Below are positions 40,551-49,868 of a stretch of DNA of 64,000 nucleotides, piece after piece. Below the pieces are notes generated by a model that was not told the origin of the DNA, did not search any database, and worked only from the letters and a program-made list of their open reading frames with translations. The translations under genes were made by a program, and so were the position numbers. Numbering within the stretch: position 1 is the first letter of the stretch; each line of letters begins with the position of its first letter. Location: NCBI RefSeq assembly GCF_900289145.1, contig NZ_OKQO01000003.1, positions 186,001-250,000 on the forward strand, read 5' to 3'. This stretch comes from Neobittarella massiliensis (ex Bilen et al. 2018). GTDB lineage: Bacteria; Bacillota; Clostridia; Oscillospirales; Ruminococcaceae.

Positions 40551-43268
40551 TTGAAACACCCGATCAGTTTGCCATCCTGGCTTAAAAAACGCCTGTCGCA
40601 CCGGGCCGCCCCCCAAGACCGGGCCCCGCTGCTGCAAAACGAGGATTTCGTGCTGGATGAAGAGCCCTGCGACATCAGTGAGAAAAAGCTGCCCCGGTGG
40701 CGCTTTTTCATGGCGCTGGCGCTGTATCTGTACTGTGCGGCCAGCTTTCTGTGCACCTTTTTTTCACTTTACGATATCGCCGACTGGCGTCTGCCGCCGC
40801 AGTGGCTGGCCGCCGCCACCGCCGGGGCAGCGCTGCCGTTTTGCCTGCCGGTGGTGCGCCGCCACCCCCACATCACCGGCGCAGTGGTGATACTGGCCGC
40901 TGGCGGCGCCACCTGGTATTTTGGTGCCGGCACCCAGACGGCCCGCTGGGGCCTGTATGCCATAGTCAACGATGTGATCGACCGCATCAATCTCTCTACC
41001 ACCCGCTTTATAGCTCCGCTGCGGCTGCCGGCCCAGCACGACACGCTGGAAAACATCCACGTCTGCCTGTTCTACCTGCTCGCGCTCTGCCTGCTGTTTA
41101 CCGCCTTTGCGGTGCTGTGTCGGCCCAATATCTTTTTCTTTGCGCTGCCCACCGGCGCCTGCCTGATGGTGGGTATGTCTTACGATATGCAGCCCAACTA
41201 CATCGCCTTCGTGGCGCTGATCATCGGCTGGGTCCTGGTGGGCTTTTTGCAGATCTCGGTGCACGGCAGCCGCCGCCGCGCCCAGTTTTGCACGCGCCTA
41301 AAAAAGGGCGGCACCTATTCTTCGCTGTTTGTCAGCCGCTTTGTGCAGGAGGAGGTCCGCTACGGGGCGGGTCTTACCTGCTGTGTGTTTCTCACGGCGC
41401 TGTTTGCGCTCTCGGTGGTGGCCGGCCTGGCGGTGTTCTCGCCGCCGGTGTACCAGAGCGCCCCGGTGCTGGCAGTTCGGCAGCGGCTGGGCAAAGCGCT
41501 GGTGCCCAGAAAGGCGGGCCAGCGGGCCTGCGACCTGTATAATGGCCAGGTGGCCATGACCACCAGTTATACCTCTATGCTGTACATGCAGGAGCCGCGC
41601 GACCTGCGGCTGCGCGCGGCCAATACGGGGCAGACACAATACTTCAAGGGCTTTGTGGGCGCCGCGTACCTGGGTGACCGGTGGCAGAGCTTGGCCGAGG
41701 ACCGCGCTGCCAGCGAGGGCCGTCAGTTTTCGAGCAGCGGCCGCCACGTGCAGAACATCCCCGCCGACTACCTGGCCCTAAACGGCCCGGTCATCAAAAA
41801 CCCGGCACTCGATACCGTGTACCGCGGCCAGACCGATATTTTGCTGCTGGACGTGATGGAATTGGCTACCCGCCGCTTTACCTATATCCCGTACCACGCC
41901 AGCTACCGCGACACCACTACCCTCGATATGGGCCGCGACAAGATCACCGGTGAAAACGTGTATATCGACGTGCCCACCGAGGTGGACCCAGACGCCACCA
42001 TGTTTCCCCGCACCGACCGCTACGCCGGCAGCTACTCTTTTGATTACTGGGCCACGCCGTCGCTGCTAGACTGCGATATGCTGGGCCCGCTGCAGGCGGC
42101 GGCAGAGCAAAATAGCAGTGCTGCGGTACTGCTGGCAGACGAGAGCTGCTACCGCGATTTCGTATACGACTACTACACCCGCCTGCCCGAAAACAGCCTC
42201 TGGCAGATCCGGTCCACTTACACCCCGCAGGCGCGCCAGCAGGCCGGCAGTCTCTCTGGCTTTGTGGAGCGGGTACGCGCCGATCTGGCGGCTACCGCCA
42301 CCTTTTCGCTCATTGAAAATCCGCGCCCGCCCCAGGGGCAGGATTATATCGAGCACTTTTTATACACGACCAAACAGGGACATTCCGCCCATTTTGCCTC
42401 GGCGGCCACCGCCATGTTTCGCGCTGCTGGTATCCCCGCCCGCTATGTAGAGGGCTATCGAGCTGACCCCGACGACCTGCAGGCCGGCACCGCCGACTTT
42501 GTCACCCAGCTCGCCGCCGCCGACGGCAGTCAACTGCCGGCACAGGGCTACACCTGCACGCTCACCGAAAAAAATCACCACGCCTGGGTAGAACTCTATA
42601 TCGATGGTTTTGGCTGGGTACCGGTAGAGGTGTCGCCGGGTTTTGTGCAAAAGACCGATTTTGATCCCTCGCTGTACACGGGCCAGCCACTGACCGTCAA
42701 AGAGAGCGCCGGCACTCAGCCTCAACAGGTACAGCAGCAGGCCGAGAGCGCCGCCGGCCCCAGCATCGGCCAGGCACTCAAAAAATACGGCACCTTCTCC
42801 TCCCGGGTGTATAACCTCAGCTTTCTAACCATCGGCTGGGCGCTCATCTATCTGCTGGTGCTGGCGCTGGCCTGCTGGCTGCTGTATCTGGGCCTGCGCC
42901 GCTATGTGCGGCTGCACCGGGAAAAACGGTGCTTTTACACCGGCGATGCCCGCCGCGACGCGGTGGCTCTGTACCGCTACACCCGCCGGGTACTGGCCTG
43001 CGCGGGGGTACAGGTGGCGGCTGGGGCCTCCTACCAGGCCTACTACCAGGCGCTGGCCCGGGCGCTGCCGCCCCAGAGTGACCGCCAGCGGGAGGATTTT
43101 GCCCAGCTGCTGCAGCGGGTGCTGGCCGTTGGCTTTGGCGCACAGCCGCTCACCGCTCAACAGATGGCCGACTGCCTGGAAAAGACCCAGGGCCTCGTCG
43201 AAGCGCTGTATCGCACATTGGGCCCCATCAGGCGACTGCGGCTGCGCCTCATACAGGCGCTGTGGTAA
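40551..43268 (+). CDS. Transglutaminase-like membrane protein with altered catalytic site
   Basis: 905 residues. About six membrane helices in the first 300, a large extracytoplasmic part, one helix near 760-785 (FLTIGWALIYLLVLALACWLLYLG) and a cytoplasmic DUF4129-like tail. The transglutaminase-like core is at about 600-700: QGHSAHFASAATAMFRAAGI, then PARYVEGYR and HHAWVELYIDGFGWVPVEVS. In active members the first motif is GxCxHFA; here Ser612 takes the Cys place, and Glu693 stands where VDP is common. H676/H677 remain. The start is TTG 40551 with ACAGGAGGGG upstream. Third gene of the MoxR operon. Confidence 0.9.
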   Translation: MKHPISLPSWLKKRLSHRAAPQDRAPLLQNEDFVLDEEPCDISEKKLPRWRFFMALALYLYCAASFLCTFFSLYDIADWRLPPQWLAAATAGAALPFCLPVVRRHPHITGAVVILAAGGATWYFGAGTQTARWGLYAIVNDVIDRINLSTTRFIAPLRLPAQHDTLENIHVCLFYLLALCLLFTAFAVLCRPNIFFFALPTGACLMVGMSYDMQPNYIAFVALIIGWVLVGFLQISVHGSRRRAQFCTRLKKGGTYSSLFVSRFVQEEVRYGAGLTCCVFLTALFALSVVAGLAVFSPPVYQSAPVLAVRQRLGKALVPRKAGQRACDLYNGQVAMTTSYTSMLYMQEPRDLRLRAANTGQTQYFKGFVGAAYLGDRWQSLAEDRAASEGRQFSSSGRHVQNIPADYLALNGPVIKNPALDTVYRGQTDILLLDVMELATRRFTYIPYHASYRDTTTLDMGRDKITGENVYIDVPTEVDPDATMFPRTDRYAGSYSFDYWATPSLLDCDMLGPLQAAAEQNSSAAVLLADESCYRDFVYDYYTRLPENSLWQIRSTYTPQARQQAGSLSGFVERVRADLAATATFSLIENPRPPQGQDYIEHFLYTTKQGHSAHFASAATAMFRAAGIPARYVEGYRADPDDLQAGTADFVTQLAAADGSQLPAQGYTCTLTEKNHHAWVELYIDGFGWVPVEVSPGFVQKTDFDPSLYTGQPLTVKESAGTQPQQVQQQAESAAGPSIGQALKKYGTFSSRVYNLSFLTIGWALIYLLVLALACWLLYLGLRRYVRLHREKRCFYTGDARRDAVALYRYTRRVLACAGVQVAAGASYQAYYQALARALPPQSDRQREDFAQLLQRVLAVGFGAQPLTAQQMADCLEKTQGLVEALYRTLGPIRRLRLRLIQALW

Positions 43269-43284
43269 AAAGGGGGGAAGTACC

Positions 43285-44379
43285 GTGAAAAAACTGCTGG
43301 CTGTGCTGCTGGCACTGGGGGTGGCGGCCGGCCTTCTCAACGGCTGCAGCGAAACCCACAGCATCGGCTGGGTACCGCCGCACATCACCACCTCGCTCGA
43401 GCAGCGCACCCCACTGCTCATCGATAGCGACGGCAATATAGCCGACTTTTATGCTCTGGGCTATGTACACACCTGCGACAAGCTCGACCTGCGGGCCATC
43501 ACCGTCACCCACGGGGTAGTCGGCCTGGAACAGGCGGGGGTCAACCTGCTCTCGGCGGCTGATCTCTACGAATTTTCCTGCCCGGTGGCCCTGGGGGAGA
43601 GGCGGCCGCTCGACCAGTATGCGGTGCTGCAGGATGGGGCCGACGGCGAAAATGGACTGGGCGAAGTGGTGCTGCCTACTCCCGCCAAAGATCTTGACCC
43701 CCGCCCCGCCTGGCAGGTGATGTACGAGATAGCCAAAGAGGAAGGAGGGCGGCTGCAGATCGTGTGTATGGGACCTCTTACCAACGTGGCCAAGGCCCTC
43801 GACACCTACCCCGACTTTGCCCACTTGGTGGCCGGTATCACCACCACTGCCGGCTTTGGCAATTACGACCAGATGCCCGAGCGCGACGGCTGGATCACCG
43901 CCTCTATCATGCGCGGCGAGCCGGACCTCTTTAACGATCAGGCCGCTTTTACAAAGGTGCTCGGCAGCGGTATCCCCATCACCAGTATCGGCGCCTCGGG
44001 CGCCGAGCAGTACCGGCTCGGTTACGTCCCGCAAAAGGGAAAAAAGAACTCGCTGGATTCCTGGCTGTCCCCCGACAGCGTCTACAGCGACGTGTTTCGC
44101 CTGGTGCGCCAGCAGTATAAGGCTTCGGGCAAGTACCGCGACCGGGCCACGTTCCCCAGCGTGATGGCCCTGCTCAGCCTGATCGATGACCGGCTGCTCA
44201 CCTACCAGACGCTGCATATCCAGCAGATCGCGTTCGATATGGGCAGCGTGGCGGTGCAGCGCGCCTACAGCGGCGAAAATGCCATGGGCAGCGTGCGCCG
44301 CGTCACCGGCTTTGCCGACTATCGGGGCTACGACGACGCATTTTTCTACATGCCCCGCTACTACCGCAAGTACAAATAG
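43285..44379 (+). CDS. Lipoprotein with nucleoside-hydrolase-like fold
   Basis: 364 residues. The signal peptide ends in LLNGC, a lipobox, so the mature protein is lipid-anchored outside the membrane. The domain resembles inosine-uridine nucleoside hydrolases (IUNH): LLIDSDGNIADFYALGYVH stands for DTDxGxDDxxAL, then CMGPLTNVAKAL and MPERDGWITASIM. One of the paired calcium-binding aspartates is Ala (IAD instead of DD), so ribohydrolase activity is doubtful. An extracellular IUNH-like lipoprotein in a MoxR-transglutaminase operon is unusual. The start is GTG 43285 after AGGGGGGAAG. Confidence 0.8.
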   Translation: MKKLLAVLLALGVAAGLLNGCSETHSIGWVPPHITTSLEQRTPLLIDSDGNIADFYALGYVHTCDKLDLRAITVTHGVVGLEQAGVNLLSAADLYEFSCPVALGERRPLDQYAVLQDGADGENGLGEVVLPTPAKDLDPRPAWQVMYEIAKEEGGRLQIVCMGPLTNVAKALDTYPDFAHLVAGITTTAGFGNYDQMPERDGWITASIMRGEPDLFNDQAAFTKVLGSGIPITSIGASGAEQYRLGYVPQKGKKNSLDSWLSPDSVYSDVFRLVRQQYKASGKYRDRATFPSVMALLSLIDDRLLTYQTLHIQQIAFDMGSVAVQRAYSGENAMGSVRRVTGFADYRGYDDAFFYMPRYYRKYK

Positions 44380-44390
44380 GAGGCCCCACC

Positions 44391-45587
44391 ATGAAACTGC
44401 TCAAAAAGCCGCACTCGCCCCGACGGGTGCTCATCCAGTGTATCGCGGTCGCCTTGGCGCTGGGCGCTATGCTGGCCGGCGGTGCCTGGCTGGCAGTACA
44501 AAAGGTGCGCGCTGTGCCCGAATACGCCTCCAGCGCCGGTGTGCTGCACGTAGAAGGGGTGTTTGTATCGCCTCGGGGCCGGGCTTATGCCGTGGTGCGG
44601 CGCAGCTACCAAAACCCGTTTTTACAGAGCTTTGACGAGATGGAACTGGCCTCTATGCAGCTGGAGGCGGCCGACAGCCAGCTCACTGCCACCGCCTGGG
44701 TGGAGGGGGTCCCGTTCACCGCCTCCAGCGCCGGCTACCCCACCTTTTACAGCGGTCAAAACGGGGTGTTTCACACCTATTACACGCTGGCTTTTAAGGA
44801 GCAGCTGCCCCCCGGCGCCACCGAGGTGCAGTTGGCCATAGACGGCCATCGCCAAAAGCCGTTTGCCCTGCAGCGGCTGCAGACTCGGCAGGCGGTGAAC
44901 AAGAGCTGGCAGTTGCCCGACGGCGCAGTCCAGGTGTCGGCCTGGTCGCTGAGCGACGAACGCCGCGAGATACTGGTGTACTGCCAGAGCGACAGCGCCG
45001 CTGAGCTGCCCAGCCCCAGTCTCAGCCGGGTACAGCTGGGCGGAGAGGACACGAGCCGCCAAGCGGTGTATGAGCAGGTGCTCGAGAGCGGGCCCGACTA
45101 CACTCTGGTGCTCTACCGACAACAGCTAAAAAAGACCAGCCGCGCGCCGTTTGAGCACTATCCCGAAATCGGCGACCTGGTCTATCAGGGGCTCGAGTTC
45201 TCGTACTACCTGGACCCCCCGGCCCAGATCGAGTTTCCCATCCTGCGCGAGCAGGGCAGACAGGTATCGCTGGAGCGCCAGCTGGACCTCTCACCCACGC
45301 TGAGCGCCACTGGCCTGGGCGCGGTGCGCAACGAGCAGGGCTTTTTCTTCACCCTGCACCTGCCGGCGCTGTCGGAGCACCTGAGCCTGTGCACGCTGGA
45401 GTACCGGGCCCCCGGCAAAAAAAGCACCGAGAAGCTGGACTTCAGCGACCCGCTGCTGGACCTGCACCAGTCAGATGTGGCGATCTCCTGCGCCGTCGAG
45501 CGGGATAAAGAGACCAGCATTATCGAGATCCACCGCCTCTCTTACTTCTATCCGGTCATCGGCTGGGCATTCCGTCCGGATACCTGA
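44391..45587 (+). CDS. Membrane-anchored extracytoplasmic protein of unknown function
   Basis: 398 residues with a single N-terminal membrane helix (LIQCIAVALALGAMLAGGAWLAV) after a basic start (KKPHSPRR), so the rest lies outside the cell. The extracytoplasmic part is beta-rich without cysteine pairs or a recognised domain. ATG 44391 is 11 bp after the lipoprotein stop with AGGAGG in between. It is the last gene of the MoxR operon and may be a substrate or wall-contact partner of that system (inference from position). Confidence 0.75.
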   Translation: MKLLKKPHSPRRVLIQCIAVALALGAMLAGGAWLAVQKVRAVPEYASSAGVLHVEGVFVSPRGRAYAVVRRSYQNPFLQSFDEMELASMQLEAADSQLTATAWVEGVPFTASSAGYPTFYSGQNGVFHTYYTLAFKEQLPPGATEVQLAIDGHRQKPFALQRLQTRQAVNKSWQLPDGAVQVSAWSLSDERREILVYCQSDSAAELPSPSLSRVQLGGEDTSRQAVYEQVLESGPDYTLVLYRQQLKKTSRAPFEHYPEIGDLVYQGLEFSYYLDPPAQIEFPILREQGRQVSLERQLDLSPTLSATGLGAVRNEQGFFFTLHLPALSEHLSLCTLEYRAPGKKSTEKLDFSDPLLDLHQSDVAISCAVERDKETSIIEIHRLSYFYPVIGWAFRPDT

Positions 45588-45630
45588 TATCCGCCGACAC
45601 CGTTCGCCCCGTTTTTACACCGTTTATGGA

Positions 45631-45659
45631 TGGACACTTCTTATAGAATATGGTACACT
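45631..45659 (+). promoter_or_regulatory. Promoter of DUF4317-dcd
   Basis: TGGACA (45631-45636), 17 bp, TACACT (45654-45659). It predicts a 220-nt GC-rich leader with hairpins before the DUF4317 start. Confidence 0.55.
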
Positions 45660-45886
45660 GATAAGGCTTTTGGGCGGCCGCCATACGGCGGTGCGCCCGC
45701 TGCCGCCCCCGGCGAGGCGCCCGTCTCAAACAGGCCCCAATAAGGCCCAAACAAGGCCCGCCCGCGCGGCGGCAGCACCTGTTTTAAGCTGTATACCGCC
45801 GCTGTCTGCCGGTCTCGGGCCATCTTTTGGCCCGGCCGGCCCCGGCGGCTTTTTACCCGCATAAAGTCACAAAAAAGAGGTGCCCC

Positions 45887-47035
45887 ATGAACGAAAAAGA
45901 GATCGCCGAGATCCGCCGCCGCTTTCGGCCCGAAAAGTCCAACATCAGCCACATCCGCGGCTGCTACGTCAACGAGAAGCGGGAGGTCATCTCCCAGTTT
46001 GACCAGCCGCTGTCGATGATGAGCGAGGAGGACGCCGAGAAGATCCTCTCCATCCTCAAAAAAACGCTGTCGGGCACGCTGGGCAAAAACCTGATGGATA
46101 TCGAGTTCATGACCCAGCAGGTGCTAGACGGCCCCGAGCACAAGCAGCTCATGACCCTGCGCAGCAGCGCGCTCAAAGACGAAGAGGCGGTGCAGGCCTT
46201 TTTCGACACCGCCATCCAGTCGCTGGATATCGAGGGCAACTACCTCATCATGCTGGCCTACGACGTGTACGACGTGCCGTACCGCTCCGCCGACGGCCAG
46301 CGGCTGGAAGACGCCGCCTCCGACACCTTCTCCTACATACTGTGCAGCGTGTGCCCGGTAAAGCTGACCAAGCCCGCGCTGAGCTACTACGTGCAGGACA
46401 GCCAGTTCCACAGCCGCGAGCCCGACTGGGTGCTCGCCGCGCCCGAACTGGGCTTTATGTTCCCCGCCTTCGACGACCGCAGCGCCAACATCTACAGCGC
46501 GCTCTACTATACCCGCAGCGCCGCCGAGGTGCACGACGGTTTTGTCGACGCGGTGTTCTGCTGCCAGCCGCCTATGCCCGCCGCCGCCCAAAAAGAGACC
46601 TTTGGCGCCGTGCTGGGCGAGACGCTGGCCGAGGACTGCAGCTTTGAGGTGGTGCAGGCGGTGAGCGACGAGCTGTGCCAGATGATCGAGACCCACAAGG
46701 TGAACAAAGAGGAGGAGCCGCTGCGCATCTCCAAATACACCGTCAAGCGGGTGCTGGAGGGCTGTGGTCTGCCGCCCGAGCGCACCCAGGCCTTTGTGCA
46801 GCAGTACGACGAGGCGTTTGGCAAAGACGCCGACCTGAGTCCCAAAAACATCGTCGACGTCAAGCAGTTCGAGATCCGCACCCCCAACGTGGTGGTGCGC
46901 ACCGCCCCTGCCTGCAGCCACCTGGTCGAGACCCGGGTGATCGACGGCAGCAAATATATCCTCATCCGCGCCGAGGACGGGGTGGAGGTAAACGGCGTCA
47001 ACATCACCCTACATGGCGGCCCCGCCGAGCAGTGA
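45887..47035 (+). CDS. DUF4317 family protein
   Basis: 382 residues, soluble, starting MNEKEIAEIRRRFRPEKSNI and then ISHIRGCYVNEKREVISQF, the highly conserved N-terminus of DUF4317, a family found mainly in Clostridia. It is rich in charged residues and ends in a beta-rich part (VVVRTAPACSHLVETRVIDG). Its function is unknown. The start is ATG 45887 with AAAGAGGTG about 6 nt upstream. dcd follows 34 bp later with its own GGAGG site, so the two are probably cotranscribed. Confidence 0.88.
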   Translation: MNEKEIAEIRRRFRPEKSNISHIRGCYVNEKREVISQFDQPLSMMSEEDAEKILSILKKTLSGTLGKNLMDIEFMTQQVLDGPEHKQLMTLRSSALKDEEAVQAFFDTAIQSLDIEGNYLIMLAYDVYDVPYRSADGQRLEDAASDTFSYILCSVCPVKLTKPALSYYVQDSQFHSREPDWVLAAPELGFMFPAFDDRSANIYSALYYTRSAAEVHDGFVDAVFCCQPPMPAAAQKETFGAVLGETLAEDCSFEVVQAVSDELCQMIETHKVNKEEEPLRISKYTVKRVLEGCGLPPERTQAFVQQYDEAFGKDADLSPKNIVDVKQFEIRTPNVVVRTAPACSHLVETRVIDGSKYILIRAEDGVEVNGVNITLHGGPAEQ

Positions 47036-47069
47036 CCGGCAGCCGCCCCCCAAAAAAGGAGGACCGGCC

Positions 47070-47609
47070 ATGATCTTATCCGACAGAACCATCCGCCAGC
47101 TGCTGCGGCAAAAAACGCTGGGCATCCAGCCGCTCGACGACGGCCAGATACAGCCGGCCAGCGTCGACATCCGCCTGGGCGACACCTACAGCATCGCCGA
47201 GGAGACCAGCGCCGGCATCGTCTACCTCGACAGCGAGGTGCGCTACCGCACCATCCGCGCCCAGAGCTACCTGCTGCTGCCGGGCCAGTTCGTGCTGGCC
47301 ACCACCATGGAGTACTTTCGCCTGCCAAACGATCTCACCGCCTTTGTAGAGGGCCGCAGCTCCATCGGCCGGCTGGGCCTGTTCATCCAAAACGCCGGCT
47401 GGGTCGACCCCGGCTTTGAGGGCGAGATCACGCTGGAGCTGTATAACGCCAGCCGCAGCGCCATCGAGCTGCGCGCCGGCCGCCGGGTGGGGCAGCTGGT
47501 GTTCGCCCGCATGGACGCCCCCGCCCAAAACCCCTACCGCGGCAAGTATCAGGGCCAGCGGGGGGCCACCGGCTCCCGCATCGCGCAGGATCTGGAGCTG
47601 CAAAAGTAG
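47070..47609 (+). CDS. dcd: dCTP deaminase
   Basis: 179 residues, the usual Dcd length. It deaminates dCTP to dUTP for dTMP synthesis (some homologues also hydrolyse dUTP). QPASVDIRLGDTY and the active-site EGRSSIGRLGLFIQNAGW, VDPGFEGEITLEL (catalytic Glu) are unmistakable; the C-terminal YRGKYQGQRG loop closes over the nucleotide. The start is ATG 47070 with AAAGGAGGA 7-8 nt upstream. Confidence 0.96.
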   Translation: MILSDRTIRQLLRQKTLGIQPLDDGQIQPASVDIRLGDTYSIAEETSAGIVYLDSEVRYRTIRAQSYLLLPGQFVLATTMEYFRLPNDLTAFVEGRSSIGRLGLFIQNAGWVDPGFEGEITLELYNASRSAIELRAGRRVGQLVFARMDAPAQNPYRGKYQGQRGATGSRIAQDLELQK

Positions 47610-47617
47610 TACTGCCC

Positions 47618-47771
47618 CAAAATTTCCCAAAACTGCTCAAAAACTGCCCGCGAACTGCCAAAACTCGCTCAAAACCGCTCAAAACCGCCCCCAAACTCTC
47701 CTCGATCTGTCCTCAAATCGCCCCTAAATTGTCCCCCTCAACTGGCGCCGCCCGATTATTTTGGGCGGCGC
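47618..47771. repeat. Helically phased A-tracts and hairpin upstream of the diguanylate cyclase gene
   Basis: A-tracts of 3-5 bases are centred at about 47620, 47630, 47641, 47661, 47672, 47682 and 47693, a 10-11 bp period expected to bend DNA. Units look like CAAAACYGCT. Further right, GCGCCGCCC (47745-47753) and GGGCGGCGC (47763-47771) form a perfect 9-bp hairpin, possibly ending the dcd transcript. Confidence 0.7.
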
Positions 47772-47877
47772 ATATCTTTTCCCCCCCGATCGTGGTACTA
47801 TGAAAAAAAGGGCTGCCGTACGGCACCGGCCCGGCGCACCCGCCGAGCGCGGCCGGCTCCCGGGGGAGGGGCGCGCA

Positions 47878-49800
47878 ATGAAACACAAAAAGAGCATGCT
47901 GCTGCGGACCAATCTGCTGGTCTGCCTGGTCATTCTGGTGGGGTTCGCCGTCACCGCGGCGCTCAGCTACCGCACCAACTACGGCGCCTCGATCCAGCAC
48001 ATCGAGCAGGTCTCCGACCTGACCAGCGAGGATATCTACCACCAGCTCTCCACCGCCTTTACCAAGCCGGTGCACGTGTCGCTGACTATGGCTGGCGACC
48101 GCCTGCTGCAAGATTTTTTGACCCGGGAGCCCGATCACCTGCAAGACCCCGCCTTTACCGAGACGCTGCGCCGCTACCTCGACGCCTACCGCCAAAAATA
48201 CAGCTACGACTCGGTGTTTTTAGTCTCCACCGCCACCGGCCGCTACTATAACTTTGAGGGCCTCGACCGGGTGCTGGCGCCCGGCGACCCCGAGAACGAC
48301 TGGTACTACCAGCTGCTGGCAAGCGGCGACGACTACGCCATGAACGTCGACAACGACGAGGCCGCCCAAAACGAGATCACGGTGTTCGTGAACTGCAAGA
48401 TCAGCGACGGGCAGGGCCAGGTGCTGGGCATCGTGGGGGTGGGGGTGCGCATCGAGGGGCTGCAGGCGCTGCTGCGCAGCTACCAGGAGACCTTTGGCGT
48501 CAGCGCCTACCTGATCGACGACAGCGGCGACATCCAGCTCTCCACCGCCTATACCGGCTACCAGAAGCAGTCGTTTTTTGCCCTCTGTCCCTACAGCGCC
48601 GGCGTGCGGCGGCAGCTGCTCGGCTGGCGCGAGGAAGGGGAGGCCCTCAGCCTGTGGAGCGATACGAAAACAGACCGCGACTACCTGGTCGCCCGCTACC
48701 TGCCCGAGCTGAGCTGGCACCTGGTGGTGCAGCGCAACACCGGCTCGCTCATGCAGGGCCTGCAGCGGCAGGTGGGGCAGACGGCGGCCATCATCGCGGT
48801 GATCATCGGCCTTATCCTGCTGGTCATTACGCTGGTGATACGCAGCTACAACCGCCGCATCGTCGAGCTGCTGCAAAAAAACGAGCAGGAGCGGCGCTCG
48901 GTGTTCCAAAAGGCCACCGAGCAGCTGTTTGAAAACATCTACGAGCTGGATATCACCGGCGACCGCCCGGCCAACCAGGCCACCGCCGACTACTTTGCCA
49001 GCCTGGGCGCGCCGGCGGGCACCCCCTTCAGCCAGGCGCTGCGCATCGTGACCCAAAAGCAGATCAAAGAGGAGTTCAGACAGGGCTATATCGACACCTT
49101 TTCGCCGCAAAACGTGCTGGACTGCTACCGCGCCGGCCGCGACACGCTGCAGTACGAGTTCATGATCTCCACCGGCGGCGACTACTACTGGATGCGCATC
49201 ACCGCCCGCCTCATCGAAAACCCCGGCGACGGCGCGGTGCACATGCTCACCTACCGCCAGAATATCGACGCCGAAAAGCGCCGCCAGCGCCGCATGCAGC
49301 GGCTGGCCCACACCGACGAGATGACCGGCCTGTACACCAAGACCGCCACCCAGCACGAGATGCAGCAGCGGCTGGCCCGCAGTGCCGACGGCCCCTTTGG
49401 CTTTTTCATCCTCGATATCGACAACTTTAAAAACGCCAACGACAGCTTGGGCCACGAGTTCGGCGATACCGTCATCCAGAGCTTCGCCCATAAGCTGGTG
49501 GAGCACTTTGGCCCCGAGGCGGTGGTGGGCCGTATCGGCGGCGACGAGTTCGCCGCGCTGGTGCCAAACTGCGACTATCAGCGGGCGGTCCAGCTGGCCG
49601 GCGAGCTGGTGCAGGCGCTCAGCTATCAGCACCGCACCGCCAGCGGCAGCTGGCAGGTGTCGGCCAGCGTGGGGGTGTCGCTGGCCCCGGCCGACGGCAG
49701 CGACTTTTTAAGACTCTACCGCCGGGCCGACGCCGCCCTCTATGAGGTCAAAAAGCAGGGCAAATGCGGCTTTGCTCTCACCGGAGAGCCGCCGGCATAG
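47878..49800 (+). CDS. Membrane-bound sensor diguanylate cyclase (Cache-like, GGDEF)
   Basis: 640 residues. TM1 at about 13-33 (LLVCLVILVGFAVTAALSY), a periplasmic-type dCache-like sensor region (about 34-295, with DSVFLVSTATGRYYNFEG, ENDWYYQLL, GIVGVGVRIEGL), TM2 at about 300-322, a PAS-like region (about 345-460) and a C-terminal GGDEF domain. The intact GGDEF is at 554-558 (GRIGGDEFAAL), so c-di-GMP synthesis is expected; the RxxD inhibitory site is not at its usual place. No EAL domain. The start is ATG 47878 with GGGGGAGGGG upstream. An extended -10 (TGGTACTAT, about 47792) may drive it; a strong terminator follows. Confidence 0.93.
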   Translation: MKHKKSMLLRTNLLVCLVILVGFAVTAALSYRTNYGASIQHIEQVSDLTSEDIYHQLSTAFTKPVHVSLTMAGDRLLQDFLTREPDHLQDPAFTETLRRYLDAYRQKYSYDSVFLVSTATGRYYNFEGLDRVLAPGDPENDWYYQLLASGDDYAMNVDNDEAAQNEITVFVNCKISDGQGQVLGIVGVGVRIEGLQALLRSYQETFGVSAYLIDDSGDIQLSTAYTGYQKQSFFALCPYSAGVRRQLLGWREEGEALSLWSDTKTDRDYLVARYLPELSWHLVVQRNTGSLMQGLQRQVGQTAAIIAVIIGLILLVITLVIRSYNRRIVELLQKNEQERRSVFQKATEQLFENIYELDITGDRPANQATADYFASLGAPAGTPFSQALRIVTQKQIKEEFRQGYIDTFSPQNVLDCYRAGRDTLQYEFMISTGGDYYWMRITARLIENPGDGAVHMLTYRQNIDAEKRRQRRMQRLAHTDEMTGLYTKTATQHEMQQRLARSADGPFGFFILDIDNFKNANDSLGHEFGDTVIQSFAHKLVEHFGPEAVVGRIGGDEFAALVPNCDYQRAVQLAGELVQALSYQHRTASGSWQVSASVGVSLAPADGSDFLRLYRRADAALYEVKKQGKCGFALTGEPPA

Positions 49801-49811
49801 CCGCCACCCAT

Positions 49812-49868
49812 AAAAGAGCAGAGCAGGGGACCGCCTGATCGAGTAAGGTCCCCCTGCTCTGCTCTTTT
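49812..49868 (+). terminator. Bidirectional terminator after the GGDEF gene
   Basis: AAAAGAGCAGAGCAGGGG and its complement CCCCTGCTCTGCTCTTTT form an 18-bp stem with A/T ends on both strands. Confidence 0.9.
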
